Below are positions 35,902 to 45,651 of a stretch of DNA of 64,000 nt, one piece after another. This stretch comes from Daphnia carinata (lineage: Eukaryota; Arthropoda; Branchiopoda; Diplostraca; Daphniidae). Both the position numbers and the translations under genes were made by a program. The notes under the pieces were generated by a model. The model saw only the letters and a program-made list of their open reading frames with translations, was not told the origin of the DNA and ran no database searches. The stretch is from assembly GCF_022539665.2 (NCBI RefSeq), contig NC_081337.1, positions 7,168,679 through 7,232,678 on the forward strand. Direction: 5' to 3'. Position 1 is the stretch's first letter. The number at the start of each line of letters is the position of its first letter.

Positions 35902-38024
35902 GGAAGTGTGCGTCCTGCGTATTGATGATGATCAACGTTGAAAATGTGGGGCGATGAAATGGTTTGGAAAACAATTACAACTTGGGCTCTCTCTCCAACG
36001 CGACTGTCACCAATCGGGGCTGATTGACTTTTTCTTTCCTTTCCCTTGAATGAGTCTAGTACAATCAATCCCCACCGAGTCCGAGAGCGAACGAGAGAGA
36101 GTTTCAAGGCCCCTGGCTCGTCGGCAGAGAAGACACGCGAGACTAACACGCAATCAGATCCACTCAGTAGCGCAAGCCGGAGAGGGAGAGAGAATGAGAG
36201 AGGAGAGAACCGGTTCGGCTCTGCGAGAGTTAGCCACTAGCAGACGGCTACCTCAAAGCGAGACTGGGGGCGCCATCTAAACCCCGACAAATAAGGTCAG
36301 ATATTGGCACGCAGACATCTCGCCCAACATCTATGCAAATGAACTTAGAAACAAACCGATCAAATGACGGAAACCACGATCGTACTACTGTGTCTTGTAC
36401 TCACTCACTGGAATTACTGAAGGCCTTGTGAACATTGGATTGTCCTTCATAATACGGAAACATATGATAACATTGGATGGCGATACCAAATGAAGAGTGA
36501 TAACTGGTTTGCATCACATGCGTGATCATCGCATCAGAATTTTCCTGTGTCACCATGCGATTTCGTTTACCATCTCGCTATTGAGCAAGAAACCATATAA
36601 ATAGTACAGTAGCTCAGAGACATCAAGCGGAGGTTTGAAGCTTTTTTTTATTTTATTTTTTTGTCAGCCGTTTTACTTTGCTTCGTGATAATGAAATAGT
36701 TCATTTTACATCGTGAACGCTATAAGCTCCTCCTACGAGGGTGTATAATAGGGGGGAAAATGCGGAGGGTTGGGTGATTTTGCTAGTCTGGAACACGCGC
36801 GGCCACACTTGGTTCATGTAAATTTAGAGTGTCCGTTTTCACCTTGGCCCGCCGGGTAATCTGACGTATGCGAACAAGTTTTTTAAGCTTTAATGTTGTT
36901 TTGCTTTTTTTTTTGTATTTTGGGAGAACCGAAATTTTTTTTTTTCCAGTGCTTCTTTTTTGTTTGTTCTTGCCTTCTTCTGGGACCAAGGGCCTATGCC
37001 AGCAACGAGAATGAGACCTGAAATATTTTAAGCTCTATAGAACATGAACATTTCCCTAGACGACAATGATAGCGACTGAGAGAAAGTGTACTGACATTAA
37101 CTAGGTCGTTCGGAGAACTTAAATTTTCCATCTACGTGGATTACCGGTATATTTTGCTTTCTTAGAACAATCTGTCCCAGGAGAAACCTTGTAATAATCG
37201 TAATAAAAAGCTATTGTTGTCCGACGTTTGTACAGTGTGTCCAACTTCGAACAGCCATTTACACATAATGATATTAGTGGGCTTGCCGTGCCATCTAGCG
37301 ACAGTTTGGCACCTTGGTCTGAAGCGCAATGCTCAAAGCATACGCAGTCATAAACAATTGATATCCTTCGTACCATAGCAAAATTTGAAAACGAATGTCA
37401 ATTCTAAACATAGATGCCAAAACATTTCTATTTTTAACAAGCAGAAATTTTTACTATCGATTGTAGAGGAACAACTATCGATTTTAGCCCAAAGATCATC
37501 ACGGTGACCTTTGCCATGTATTTTTGGAATTCACGTACACAGGTGAATGACTTGGATTTAACAGAAATGAAGAGGCAAGCCAGATTACATAAGGAATCGT
37601 GTCCCAATAATTAAAGAAGATTTTCTTCTCGCAATCGGACGCCAAAAAAACAAAACAAGTACGGGGAATAGGAATACAACTTTGAGAGGAATCATACTGC
37701 ATTGAATCAACTTTCAGCATGATTAATCTTCCGCAAGAAGAAGTGATTTCCTCGTAGAATGAATTAATTAATTTGTACGCTGCAAGATTCCCTATTTTCA
37801 TGGAATTTAATCTGTGAGTGTCTATGGGAGAAGTTAATAACATCGAGTGTACATAAAGCATTTTCTGAGAACACATCATTAGGAGAAAATATTTTACCTA
37901 GATGCATCTACTTACCTTGGACGAGCTATTTACATGCTTCCCCAAATTGGTTCTCGATATTTGTCATTACCCCATTAGCTTTAAATTTTATGGTGCCTTA
38001 CCGAGTTTGCGCCCACAAGTGTAG
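35902..38024. other. Intergenic region between divergent hexokinase and Pro/Ala-rich gene
   Basis: The left part should carry the hexokinase 5' untranslated region and promoter. The right part carries the promoter of the Pro/Ala-rich gene. ATATAAATAG near 36596 resembles a TATA box but no coding exon follows. Motifs reading GCCATCTA occur near 36272 and 37291. No gene recognised. Confidence 0.4.
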
Positions 38025-38033
38025 TATATAAAG
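38025..38033 (+). promoter_or_regulatory. TATA box of the first Pro/Ala-rich gene
   Basis: TATATAAAG lies 77 bases before the coding start. Transcription is expected to begin about 30 bases downstream, near 38055. Confidence 0.75.
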
Positions 38034-38109
38034 ACACGGGTGTTGTAATTTCGTCAAAGCATTCTGTCGTTTTACCTCGGCAAGAGCAATACTTTCTTCT
38101 GTTTCTAGA

Positions 38110-39229
38110 ATGGGCCATCTTATGTAATTTCATACAAATTTTGGTTGAATAATAAACGTTTTTAAACATTCATTACTTTTATTATTTGCACAGGTTTTCA
38201 GTTTTACTAGCTGTATTCTGCATTGTTGGTGCCGATTTCCATCTACCGGGTGACGAAGGATTCGTACCTGGCCTTATCCCACCGGCGGTTGCACTGCCGC
38301 CCGTAGCAGATACTCCGCAACCAACGGCGCCCGCACTTCTCAAAGAACTAAACGCTGATTCTTTGGTCAATGAGATTAACAATCGTGAGTTGGACATGTA
38401 CAGGCTTGCTTCGTTACCCGCATTACCCCAAGTGACCCAGATGTGTAACCCGACGAGAAACTGCAATCCTTACACAAATACCATGCCTGCCACTCCCGCC
38501 CCGGCTGGCTACAATGCTGCTCCACCGACGGCGTACCCTGCCACTCCAGCTCCTATCCCGCAAGCTCTCGCAGCCATGCCAATCTATGCCGCCCCAGCAG
38601 CCCCATCCTATCCAGTCACTATGCCGATTGCACCGGCTGCTATGACAAGCTACGTTGCTCCGGCACCTCCATCCTATCCAGCTCCCCCAGCTGTGCCAAT
38701 GTATGCCGCTCCAGCATCACCGAGCTATCCAGCCACTACCCCACGTGCTCCTTCACCCATGCCAAGCTATGCCGCTCCAGCATCGTCACCCTATCCAGTC
38801 ACTACTCCGCGTGCTCCAGCAGCAATGCCAAGTTATGCTGCTCCAGCAGAGCCATCTTATCCAACCACAACCCCGCGTGCTCCGGCCCCTGTGCCAAGCT
38901 ATGCTGCTCCAGTACCTCCATTCTATCCAGCTACTACCCCACGTGCTCCATCAGCAATGCCAAGCTATGCTGCTCCACCATCTCCATTCTATTCGATTAC
39001 TACCCCGCGTGCTCCAGCTGTAAGGCCAAACTATGGCACTCCAGCACCACCATCGTATCCAGCCACAACCCCACGTGTTCCGGCCCCTATGCCAAGCTAT
39101 GCTGCTCCAGCGCCTCCATCCTATCCGGTAACTACTCCTCGTGCTCCCTCACCATCTATTTACTCGTCAGCCCCAGCTCCGAGTGCTCCTTCGCGCCCGT
39201 ACCCGATCAGAGTCACCACCACCTATTGA
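38110..39229 (+). CDS. Secreted Pro/Ala-rich repeat protein, 349 aa
   Basis: Probable extracellular structural protein, perhaps cuticle or coating material. The family is not recognised and the role is inferred from composition. Exon 1 is 14 bases (38110-38123) and exon 2 is 38194-39229. Together they give MGHLMFSVLLAVFCIVGA, a signal peptide, then DFHLPGDEGFVPGLIPP. A short conserved-looking stretch (QMCNPTRNCNP) carries the only two cysteines outside the signal peptide. From about residue 125 there are roughly nine tandem 20-22-residue units of the form MPSYAAPAPPSYPATTPRAP, which make up most of the protein. Tyr, Pro, Ala and Thr dominate, as in several arthropod cuticular and secreted matrix proteins. 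Repeat copies differ by point changes and small length changes, consistent with slippage. A related but shorter gene follows in tandem at 40048. Confidence 0.88.
38570..39150 (+). repeat. Tandem coding repeat, units of about 60-66 bases
   Basis: About nine imperfect copies, each encoding a 20-22-residue unit built on the core SYAAP...TTPRAP, inside exon 2 of the first Pro/Ala-rich gene. Because the repeat is regular, another reading frame also stays open through part of it (38655-39023), which is a shadow. Confidence 0.9.
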
Positions 39230-39266
39230 TAGTAAATGACTTCTTCTGTTTAAATTGATGGCATCA

Positions 39267-39272
39267 AATAAA
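39267..39272 (+). terminator. Poly(A) signal of the first Pro/Ala-rich gene
   Basis: AATAAA about 37 bases after the stop codon. Confidence 0.75.
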
Positions 39273-39966
39273 ACATGCTATGAATCAAAATTGGTTACCG
39301 TTTTGGTTTTTTTTGTCAAGAAGCTAAGGAAATTTGGCAGAATTTTTGAGGAAAGCACATGGTGTTTAAAATTAGGATTTTAAGCTTGATGATGTTCCTA
39401 AATGAAGTTATGGTACTAAGTATTATAACGTATTGTCAATGAACATAACGAAAAAAAAAATATACTTACATATCAATATGTTATGAATCGTTAACCGCTC
39501 AGGCAAATTCCTATTAAATGCCACAAGTCCCCAGTAAAATTTCTAAATTCTTGAGAATTCTGCGGAATGGGAAGTTGTAATTCCCTTACATCGCGCGGAT
39601 TCCTAGGGACTTTTTGCATTTTTTGAATTGCGTGCACTCTAAATTGAAGTCGATAACCTCTGCTTGTCTGCACCGCGTGAGTTTGAACAAAAATTTCAAT
39701 GCAGATTGAAAAACAATTTTAACAGAATGGATAGTGTACAGAAAAATGCCTGGCTACCAGACTAGAAAACTAGCTCTATCACATCAATATGCATCAATAT
39801 CATCTAGTCTCATTAACATTTATTGCCCTTTTTTTTCTCTTTAGCGGAAGGCAAGCTTTGGGTTACAATAGTGCAGCTTTTTTTTTCTCTACATTCTACT
39901 GGTATCTAATGGAATTCCAAAAATTCTTCCTGGACGTGGGTGTACAAAATAATGCAGGACTACATG
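39273..39966. other. Spacer between the two Pro/Ala-rich paralogues
   Basis: AT-rich DNA with no coding frame of interest. It ends in the promoter of the second copy. Confidence 0.5.
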
Positions 39967-40006
39967 TATATAAATCGTTCTAAAGGCTTCGGTTTCGCCA
40001 GTCAGT
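39967..40006 (+). promoter_or_regulatory. TATA box and TCAGT initiator of the second Pro/Ala-rich gene
   Basis: TATATAAAT at 39967-39975 is followed by TCAGT at 40002-40006. The spacing of about 30 bases is that of a TATA-Inr core promoter in arthropods. The coding start lies 42 bases further on. Confidence 0.8.
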
Positions 40007-40047
40007 TATCAAGTCAGCCTCAACAGAGAGCACTAGTCAAGCTAAAG

Positions 40048-40754
40048 ATGAAATTACTCTCGTAACTTTTAGTGGAATTTACTTTATCACATGTTTTCTG
40101 TGTAATTTTGATTTCTTTTTCCAGCAGATTTTTAATGTTACTTCACATAGTCTATTCCGTCTTTGCTGATTTTCCTTATCCCAAAGATAAAGGATTAGTG
40201 CCGACAAGAGCATTCCAGTCAAAACTTTATACGGACTTTTCGAAATTCGGGTTTAAGAGATTCATCCATAGAGGCTTTGAAAAGGCGTTACAACCAAGCA
40301 TATCTCAGTACAACCCTTTCACCTTTTTTTTAAGGATGTGCGATTCGACAGGTCAGTGCAATTGACACCTAAAAAACAGTTGAAACTAACAAAAGCTGCG
40401 TTACCTTGCTTGATTCACGTAACATCGCAGTTTTTGGCTTTAGGTCACGGAACAATTAATTATTCAACCAGACCCACGCGTTGTCCTGTTTTCTCCCAGA
40501 AGAAAGTTTACATTCGCAACTCTGTTTTCTACTCGTTTTCAGCGTCTGCGATTGCACTACTGGCCTATTCAACGACAAGTAGGCCCACAACCGCGCCCAT
40601 GACCCACTCTGCCCCAGCACCCGTTCACATGACGCCAAGTTACGATGCTGTAATATCGCCGCTTTCAGGTGATTCGCAACTATTGAAATACGCAGCCACA
40701 ACCCCCCGTACTGTCGTACCCACAAGCAATTCCACCAAAATAACTTGCTGCTAG
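40048..40754 (+). CDS. Secreted Pro/Thr-rich paralogue lacking the long repeat, 149-150 aa
   Basis: Tandem relative of the preceding gene. Exons: 40048-40061, 40125 (or 40128)-40351, 40543-40754. As in the first copy, the first coding exon is exactly 14 bases and ends in phase 2. After splicing the protein begins MKLLS and continues LMLLHIVYSVFADFPYPKDKG, matching the pattern of signal peptide then ADFHLPGDEG in the neighbour. RMCDSTG before the second splice site matches QMCNPTRNC in the first copy. The C-terminal part is Thr/Pro/Ala-rich (YSTTSRPTTAPMTHSAPAP, YAATTPRT) but has no tandem array. It ends in CC. Two acceptors three bases apart (CAGCAG) make one arginine optional. Function unknown. 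The TATA-Inr promoter argues it is an expressed gene rather than debris. Confidence 0.8.
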
Positions 40755-41079
40755 AATTCACATCGACCTCCCATCCAAAGTTTTTCTGTCTAGCGAGCAA
40801 AAAGAGCATAATATCACGTTATGTGAGGCGGCGAATAAAATGGAAGTGCACCTAGAAATAAAACACATCGTCGTTAGTCTATTTCAATTATGCTCTTTCA
40901 ATAAAATCACCAGCACCTGCACACATCTTATACGATCTAAAAATACACAGTCCAGATCTTTTCATCATTAACACGTCAAATATTTTAAAAATAGTCTACC
41001 TGTCAAACATTTTCGTCACGTTAAGACATTAAGAGGTACACATGAGGGAACGAGAATCGGAAATTCCACGAAAAGCTCA

Positions 41080-41953
41080 TCACTGTACAGAACCCGTGGC
41101 TTGCTGAGCTTGAATAAATTCTGGGTAATCAATAAAGCCATCCTTATTCTTGTCGTCCTGATCCAAAATTGGATCAATCATTGCTAAAAGCTCGGCATCG
41201 GTAAAAATTTTGGGGTCAGGTAATGGCGTGCCGGCTTTAGGATCATGATTTGCTTGGTCTACAAACCATAGAAAATGGTAATTTTTTGTAATTAGAATAT
41301 TTGTTTTAAATTATACCATGCCAGTGAATAAGAGATTTGACCAGCTCACAACCATCTAACTTGTTGTTGTTGTCAGCATCATGCATCTTGAAGTAGTGGA
41401 ACTGCAATTCTTGCTCTGACATTCTACTGGTGTCTACAGGCATTCCAACATGTTCACCAATGTGGCTATAATTTGATAACTGGGTGATCTTTACTGATTT
41501 AAAAATAATATAATAGACTTACTCTCTCTCGTTTGCCATGTGTTGGGCGTTGAAAACTTGTTGTCCTTGCTGAGGATGAGCATGAGCTGCTGGTGGAGGT
41601 GGTGGATGGCCCTGGGCAGCAGATACTTGGTGATGGGCAACTGGTGGTTGCTGATGTTGCATACCAATTGGCTGTCCACCCACTTGCTGTTGCTGTTGCT
41701 GTTGTTGCTGTTGTTGCTGCTGCATAGCAAGTTGTTGCTGCTGTTGCATTGCTAACTGCTGTTGTTGTAGTTGTTGTTGTTGATATTGCTGCTGTTGCTG
41801 TTGGAGGGCCATTTGCTGAGCTTGTTGCTGAGACATTTGCTGTCCACCTGGCTGTTGATATACCTGGGGATTGACTCCTGGCGGATGCTGTTGTCCATTG
41901 ATCAGGTGCACTGAGAAGGCCAGTAAAATCACGGCAACCCGGCACCTATACAT
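41080..41953 (-). CDS. MCFD2: MCFD2-like EF-hand protein with polyglutamine N-terminus, 252 aa
   Basis: Secretory-pathway calcium-binding protein. In vertebrates MCFD2 works with the lectin LMAN1/ERGIC-53 as a cargo receptor from ER to Golgi. Exons on the minus strand: 41953-41523, 41465-41317, 41258-41080, summing to 759 bases. A signal peptide ([20 protein letters not shown]) is followed by about 110 residues dominated by glutamine, with a run of 13 near residue 90. HIGEHVG and [15 protein letters not shown] then match the start of the MCFD2 core. EF-hand 1 is [12 protein letters not shown] and EF-hand 2 is [12 protein letters not shown], both with intact ligand positions. The core matches MCFD2 in order and spacing. 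The Gln-rich insert is additional to the vertebrate protein. It is convergent with the Pro/Thr-rich gene. Confidence 0.9.
41690..41860 (-). repeat. CAG/CAA-rich polyglutamine-coding tract
   Basis: Mixed CAG and CAA codons give several runs of glutamine in the N-terminal part of the MCFD2-like protein, separated by Leu, Met, Ala and Tyr. Mixed codons suggest selection or age rather than a fresh pure-repeat expansion. Confidence 0.85.
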
Positions 41954-42855
41954 TTTGGTACACCTACAAAAATATTTTTAAAAAGTTATTTATCGCCAAT
42001 TCAGTTACCTTGATAAATATTGGTTTACCTCTATCACTAATTTGAGCAGGAGGTAAAATGTGCAACAGGTTTGGGACGTTTTCCCAGGTACAGGTGTGCA
42101 GAATGCAGTACTAAATTTCTTTTTGAAACGTCAAATTTAAGAGTGACGTGTAGCAGGGAGACCACTGCTTACGAATAAGGTGTGGTAGTAATCGTTTTCT
42201 TTCAATCAAAAAAGAAAAGCGCACCTTGATTTTCTACGGCCATCTACCGGCTTTCAGCAAATCTGAAATTTACGAAACTTTTAAAATAGAATTTTTGGCT
42301 GCCATCTACCGGGTTTTATATATTACCGTCTAAAAATAAAAAAAAATTATTCAAGAAAAAAGTATCAAAAGATGCAAAAATCTCACTGTTTGTTTAATAA
42401 CTGGGTATGTAAAAAAAAAAAGAACATAATCTTTTTTAATTGGTACGATTTAAGTTAGGCTGTCTTTTTCTTAGTGTGTTGGGGCGCACTTAATACAGCA
42501 AATGTAAAGGAAAAAACATAGTTAGCATAGAGTTACAATAAATATGATATTTTATAGTTTTTTATTTTTACTTCATTATACCTGTGGGCATCTCCTTCAC
42601 TTTCTTCATCATTGATTTTCAGAGGGTAAAAAACACTTTTTATTCCACAATTAGACAAGAAGAGCCGAAGGAACAAGGATAGTAAAACTGCACACCTCAT
42701 GGAAATTAAACTATGGGATGAGGCAATCGAGATAATGCATAGTCATATTGATTTTACCAACACCGTGACTCGACTGTTGTATCATTGCACCCCATATTAT
42801 GCACATTTGCTAGGGCATGCTGCTGTTCATACTTAAGCCTAATCAGATAACATGA
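41954..42855. other. Intergenic region between divergent MCFD2-like and aldo-keto reductase genes
   Basis: Nearest the MCFD2-like gene, a 5' untranslated exon appears to be spliced (minus-strand acceptor TTTTTGTAG 12 bases upstream of the start). GCCATCTACCGG occurs twice, at about 42239 and 42301. Otherwise AT-rich with no coding frame. Confidence 0.5.
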
Positions 42856-42891
42856 TATAAATACGTCTCTTCTTGCTGTCTTTTCATCAGT
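42856..42891 (+). promoter_or_regulatory. TATA box and TCAGT initiator of the first aldo-keto reductase
   Basis: TATAAATA at 42856-42863 and TCAGT at 42887-42891, about 31 bases apart, 60 bases before the start codon. Confidence 0.8.
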
Positions 42892-42950
42892 CCATTTCCA
42901 TACGCGTATCTGTTGGTTATACTTGAGTGGGCCCTTCAACACCTCATAAG

Positions 42951-44412
42951 ATGACGATTAAAATACCAAATGTTCGTTTGAATAATGGCTATGAAATGCC
43001 TATTATGGGCTTTGGCACATACAGCGTAACTTATGCTCATTAAATGTAAGTTGGATAACACTTAAGACCGTTTTCTCCGTGTAGGGCAAACCTGAAGAGT
43101 TCACTCGCATGATAAGTGATGCCATCAACGCTGGCTATAGGTAAAGTACTCCGTGACACATTATGCATATTAGTAATCCCTTAATTGTGTACTGTGTCCT
43201 TATGCAACCAAATAGGCACATCGATGGCGCAATGTTCTATGGGAATGAAGTCGACGTAGGCAACGCCGTTCGTCAAAAGATTGAAGAGAAGGTCGTCAAA
43301 AGAGAAGACCTCTTCCTCGTCAGTAAGGTAAACACAATATTCTCAATAGAACAACACGTAATGCCCAGCGACCTGGTTTAAATTTTGCCCTTTGACAATA
43401 TGTAACTTTAAAACCAACGTTTCAACAGTTATGGCCAACGTTTATGAGCCCGCACTTGGTTGAACCCACGCTGCGGCAAACTCTGAAAGACCTCCAGACG
43501 GATTACCTAGATCTCTACTTAATACACTGGCCTACTGCCTTTGAGGTTTGTTTATCGAAGTAACCTGCATCACGCTGAACGACAAGTAAAGCTGCCAGCA
43601 TGTAACGTTCAACATTTTTCCCTCTTGTGCGATTTAACAGGAAAACATGGGTCTGGTGCCCAAGGGCGAGGACGGAAAGATCCTGTTTAAAACTGTGGAT
43701 TTCGTCGACACCTGGAAATCAATGGAGGCCTGCGTACGCCAAGGTCTAGTACGCTCCATTGGCATCTCTAATTTCAACAGTCAACAGATCAGCCGCTTAA
43801 TGAGCCATTGTTCCATCAAGCCAGTTACTAATCAAGTTTGTGTTGGCGTCTAATTTTATATTTATCGACGAGAATGAGTAATCATGTTTCGTAATATTTA
43901 GATCGAAGTCCATGCCTACTTGAACCAGAAGAAGTTAATTGAATTTTGCTCTCAACACGCTATTATTGTAACGGCTTACGGTCCTCTCGGCCGTCCCGGA
44001 TTTCAAAAAGACGATTCAGAGCCAGTTCTCATTCTCGATCCGAAAGTGAAAGAACTGAGTGCAAAGTACGGAAGGACTCCCGCTCAGATAGCTCTGCGTT
44101 ACTTGGTATGCCGTCTTTATTCTCTTTGAAACTTTAGTAAACAATTCCTTGAAGTCCGCAAGCAAAACCTGCTAATGAATACTGAATTTCCTCATTTTAA
44201 AAATGTCCCTAAATTTCTAGACAATGCAAAATTTGCCTGTTATTCCAAAATCCTCCACTAAATCGAGGATCGAAGAAAATTTGGCGTCACTCGAATTCGA
44301 TCTGTCCAAAGAAGACATGGCCATACTCGACGGCCTCGATTGCGGTTATCGAAACAACAAGTGGGAGTGGGCACTGAAACATCCAGAATATCCATTTACT
44401 TTACCGTTTTAG
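42951..44412 (+). CDS. Aldo-keto reductase, 7 exons, 316 aa (copy 1)
   Basis: NADPH-dependent carbonyl reductase of the AKR superfamily (TIM barrel, cytosolic). Exons: 42951-43025, 43085-43140, 43216-43327, 43429-43545, 43641-43835, 43902-44105, 44221-44412, summing to 951 bases. The N-terminus has [16 protein letters not shown]. The catalytic tetrad is complete: Asp47 and Tyr52 in [11 protein letters not shown], Lys81 at the end of LFLVSK, and His114 in YLIHWP. Cofactor-binding signs are [13 protein letters not shown] and [14 protein letters not shown]. Length is the family norm. The likely substrate class (aldoses, steroids or reactive aldehydes) cannot be read from the sequence. It is the first of a tandem pair and has a clear TATA-Inr promoter. 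Confidence 0.95.
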
Positions 44413-44462
44413 CCGCTTCGTTTTTAAGAACCAGTTCAACTATTTTCACAGAGATTATTAGA

Positions 44463-44468
44463 AATAAA
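44463..44468 (+). terminator. Poly(A) signal of aldo-keto reductase copy 1
   Basis: AATAAA about 50 bases after the stop codon. Confidence 0.75.
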
Positions 44469-45651
44469 CTTGATCACAAGTTCACATAGATTACGGTATC
44501 ATCGCCAATGAATTTTAATTTGTTTGGTATTAGACGTTCAAAATTTATTCACAACTTCCGTGGTTCATTCCATGGTCCACAACATCCATGGTAAGTAGCG
44601 CTGAAGCGGTACAGCGATAGTTGCTTACTGCAATTGGGAGCATCCTAATCATTCCTCTCTGGCTTAACGAAATATTGATGCAACTTCATCCTTTTTACGT
44701 ATTCTTCCATGCTGCATGCAAATTGCATGGGAGGAGAATGGGCTTGCGTTTATTAGACAACTTTCCTTGCAGCTATTTAGAATGAAAATAGCTGCAAATA
44801 CATATGAAAATAGCCGTATATAGTGCCTCTTCCGATTCATCCGCCCACGTACCTGCGGCAAAACTTGCATGGCTCCCAGCTAATGAAATTCATTCGTACA
44901 AAACTAAACACGCTTCGCGTGGTACAGCAGTCATTGTTGCATTATTCTAGACTTCCTTTATGGCACACCGCGTAGGGACTTCAACAGACAAGCGGGCTGC
45001 AACTGGGCAACGTATATCTAGCATGATCGAAATGCGAAACGATGCTTCAAGACTTGGAACACTTCCATTATTTACCCTCTAACGAAACAATGTCAGACTT
45101 TGCGAATGCACGTACGCCGTTTGGGTTACATCCCACTGTCTCTTTTGTACATCGCTTCTTTCAAAAGACGGGATTATAATCAGCCGCCTCCCACTGTGAG
45201 TTAACTCGAGTTAAGTCGACTTTAACGTTGAAACATGGCCTGCAAGTGGCAACAACGCAACGCGAGAACGATTATTTATTGTTTCGCTTCCTTGATGTAA
45301 TATGGCAGCCATAAAACCGGTAGCGATAAACAAGATACGAGTGGGATAAAAAGAGGCTGAACCATTTGCGGAGCCAACTGTGAGGCTAAGCACGAATCGC
45401 CTTGGTAACGCGAAACCGAGTCTCTGTAAATAGTTTTTTATTTATCTCTTCCTGTTGTCAGTCTCCACCTCCATCCAATATAGCTCGATCGTTGTTCTCG
45501 AATCGATTATTATGCGTAACCGTCAATACATAATCGACGGGAAACGGACAGTCTAAAGCTGGCTGTCAGCCACGTCTGCCATTTCGTTTATTCGCAATTG
45601 AGCAAGTCTAAAAATTTCCAGTTTTTCTTTATAACCACCCATCAAAGAGAA
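44469..45651. other. Spacer between the aldo-keto reductase copies
   Basis: No coding frame with family motifs. The promoter of the second copy must lie at the right end but I see no TATA-initiator pair as clear as that of the first copy. Confidence 0.45.

Noticed and set aside
36594-36625. TATA-like ATATAAATAG with a CTCAGAG string downstream
   Set aside because: Spacing is too short for a TATA-initiator pair and no coding exon follows before the next promoter.
38655-39023. Second long plus-strand open frame inside the Pro/Ala-rich gene
   Set aside because: Shadow frame kept open by the regular coding repeat. It lacks a start context and signal peptide.
41499-41945. Long open frame rich in Ala and Thr overlapping the MCFD2-like gene
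   Set aside because: It is the out-of-frame shadow of the CAG/CAA-rich tract. Signal peptide and EF-hands are in the other frame.
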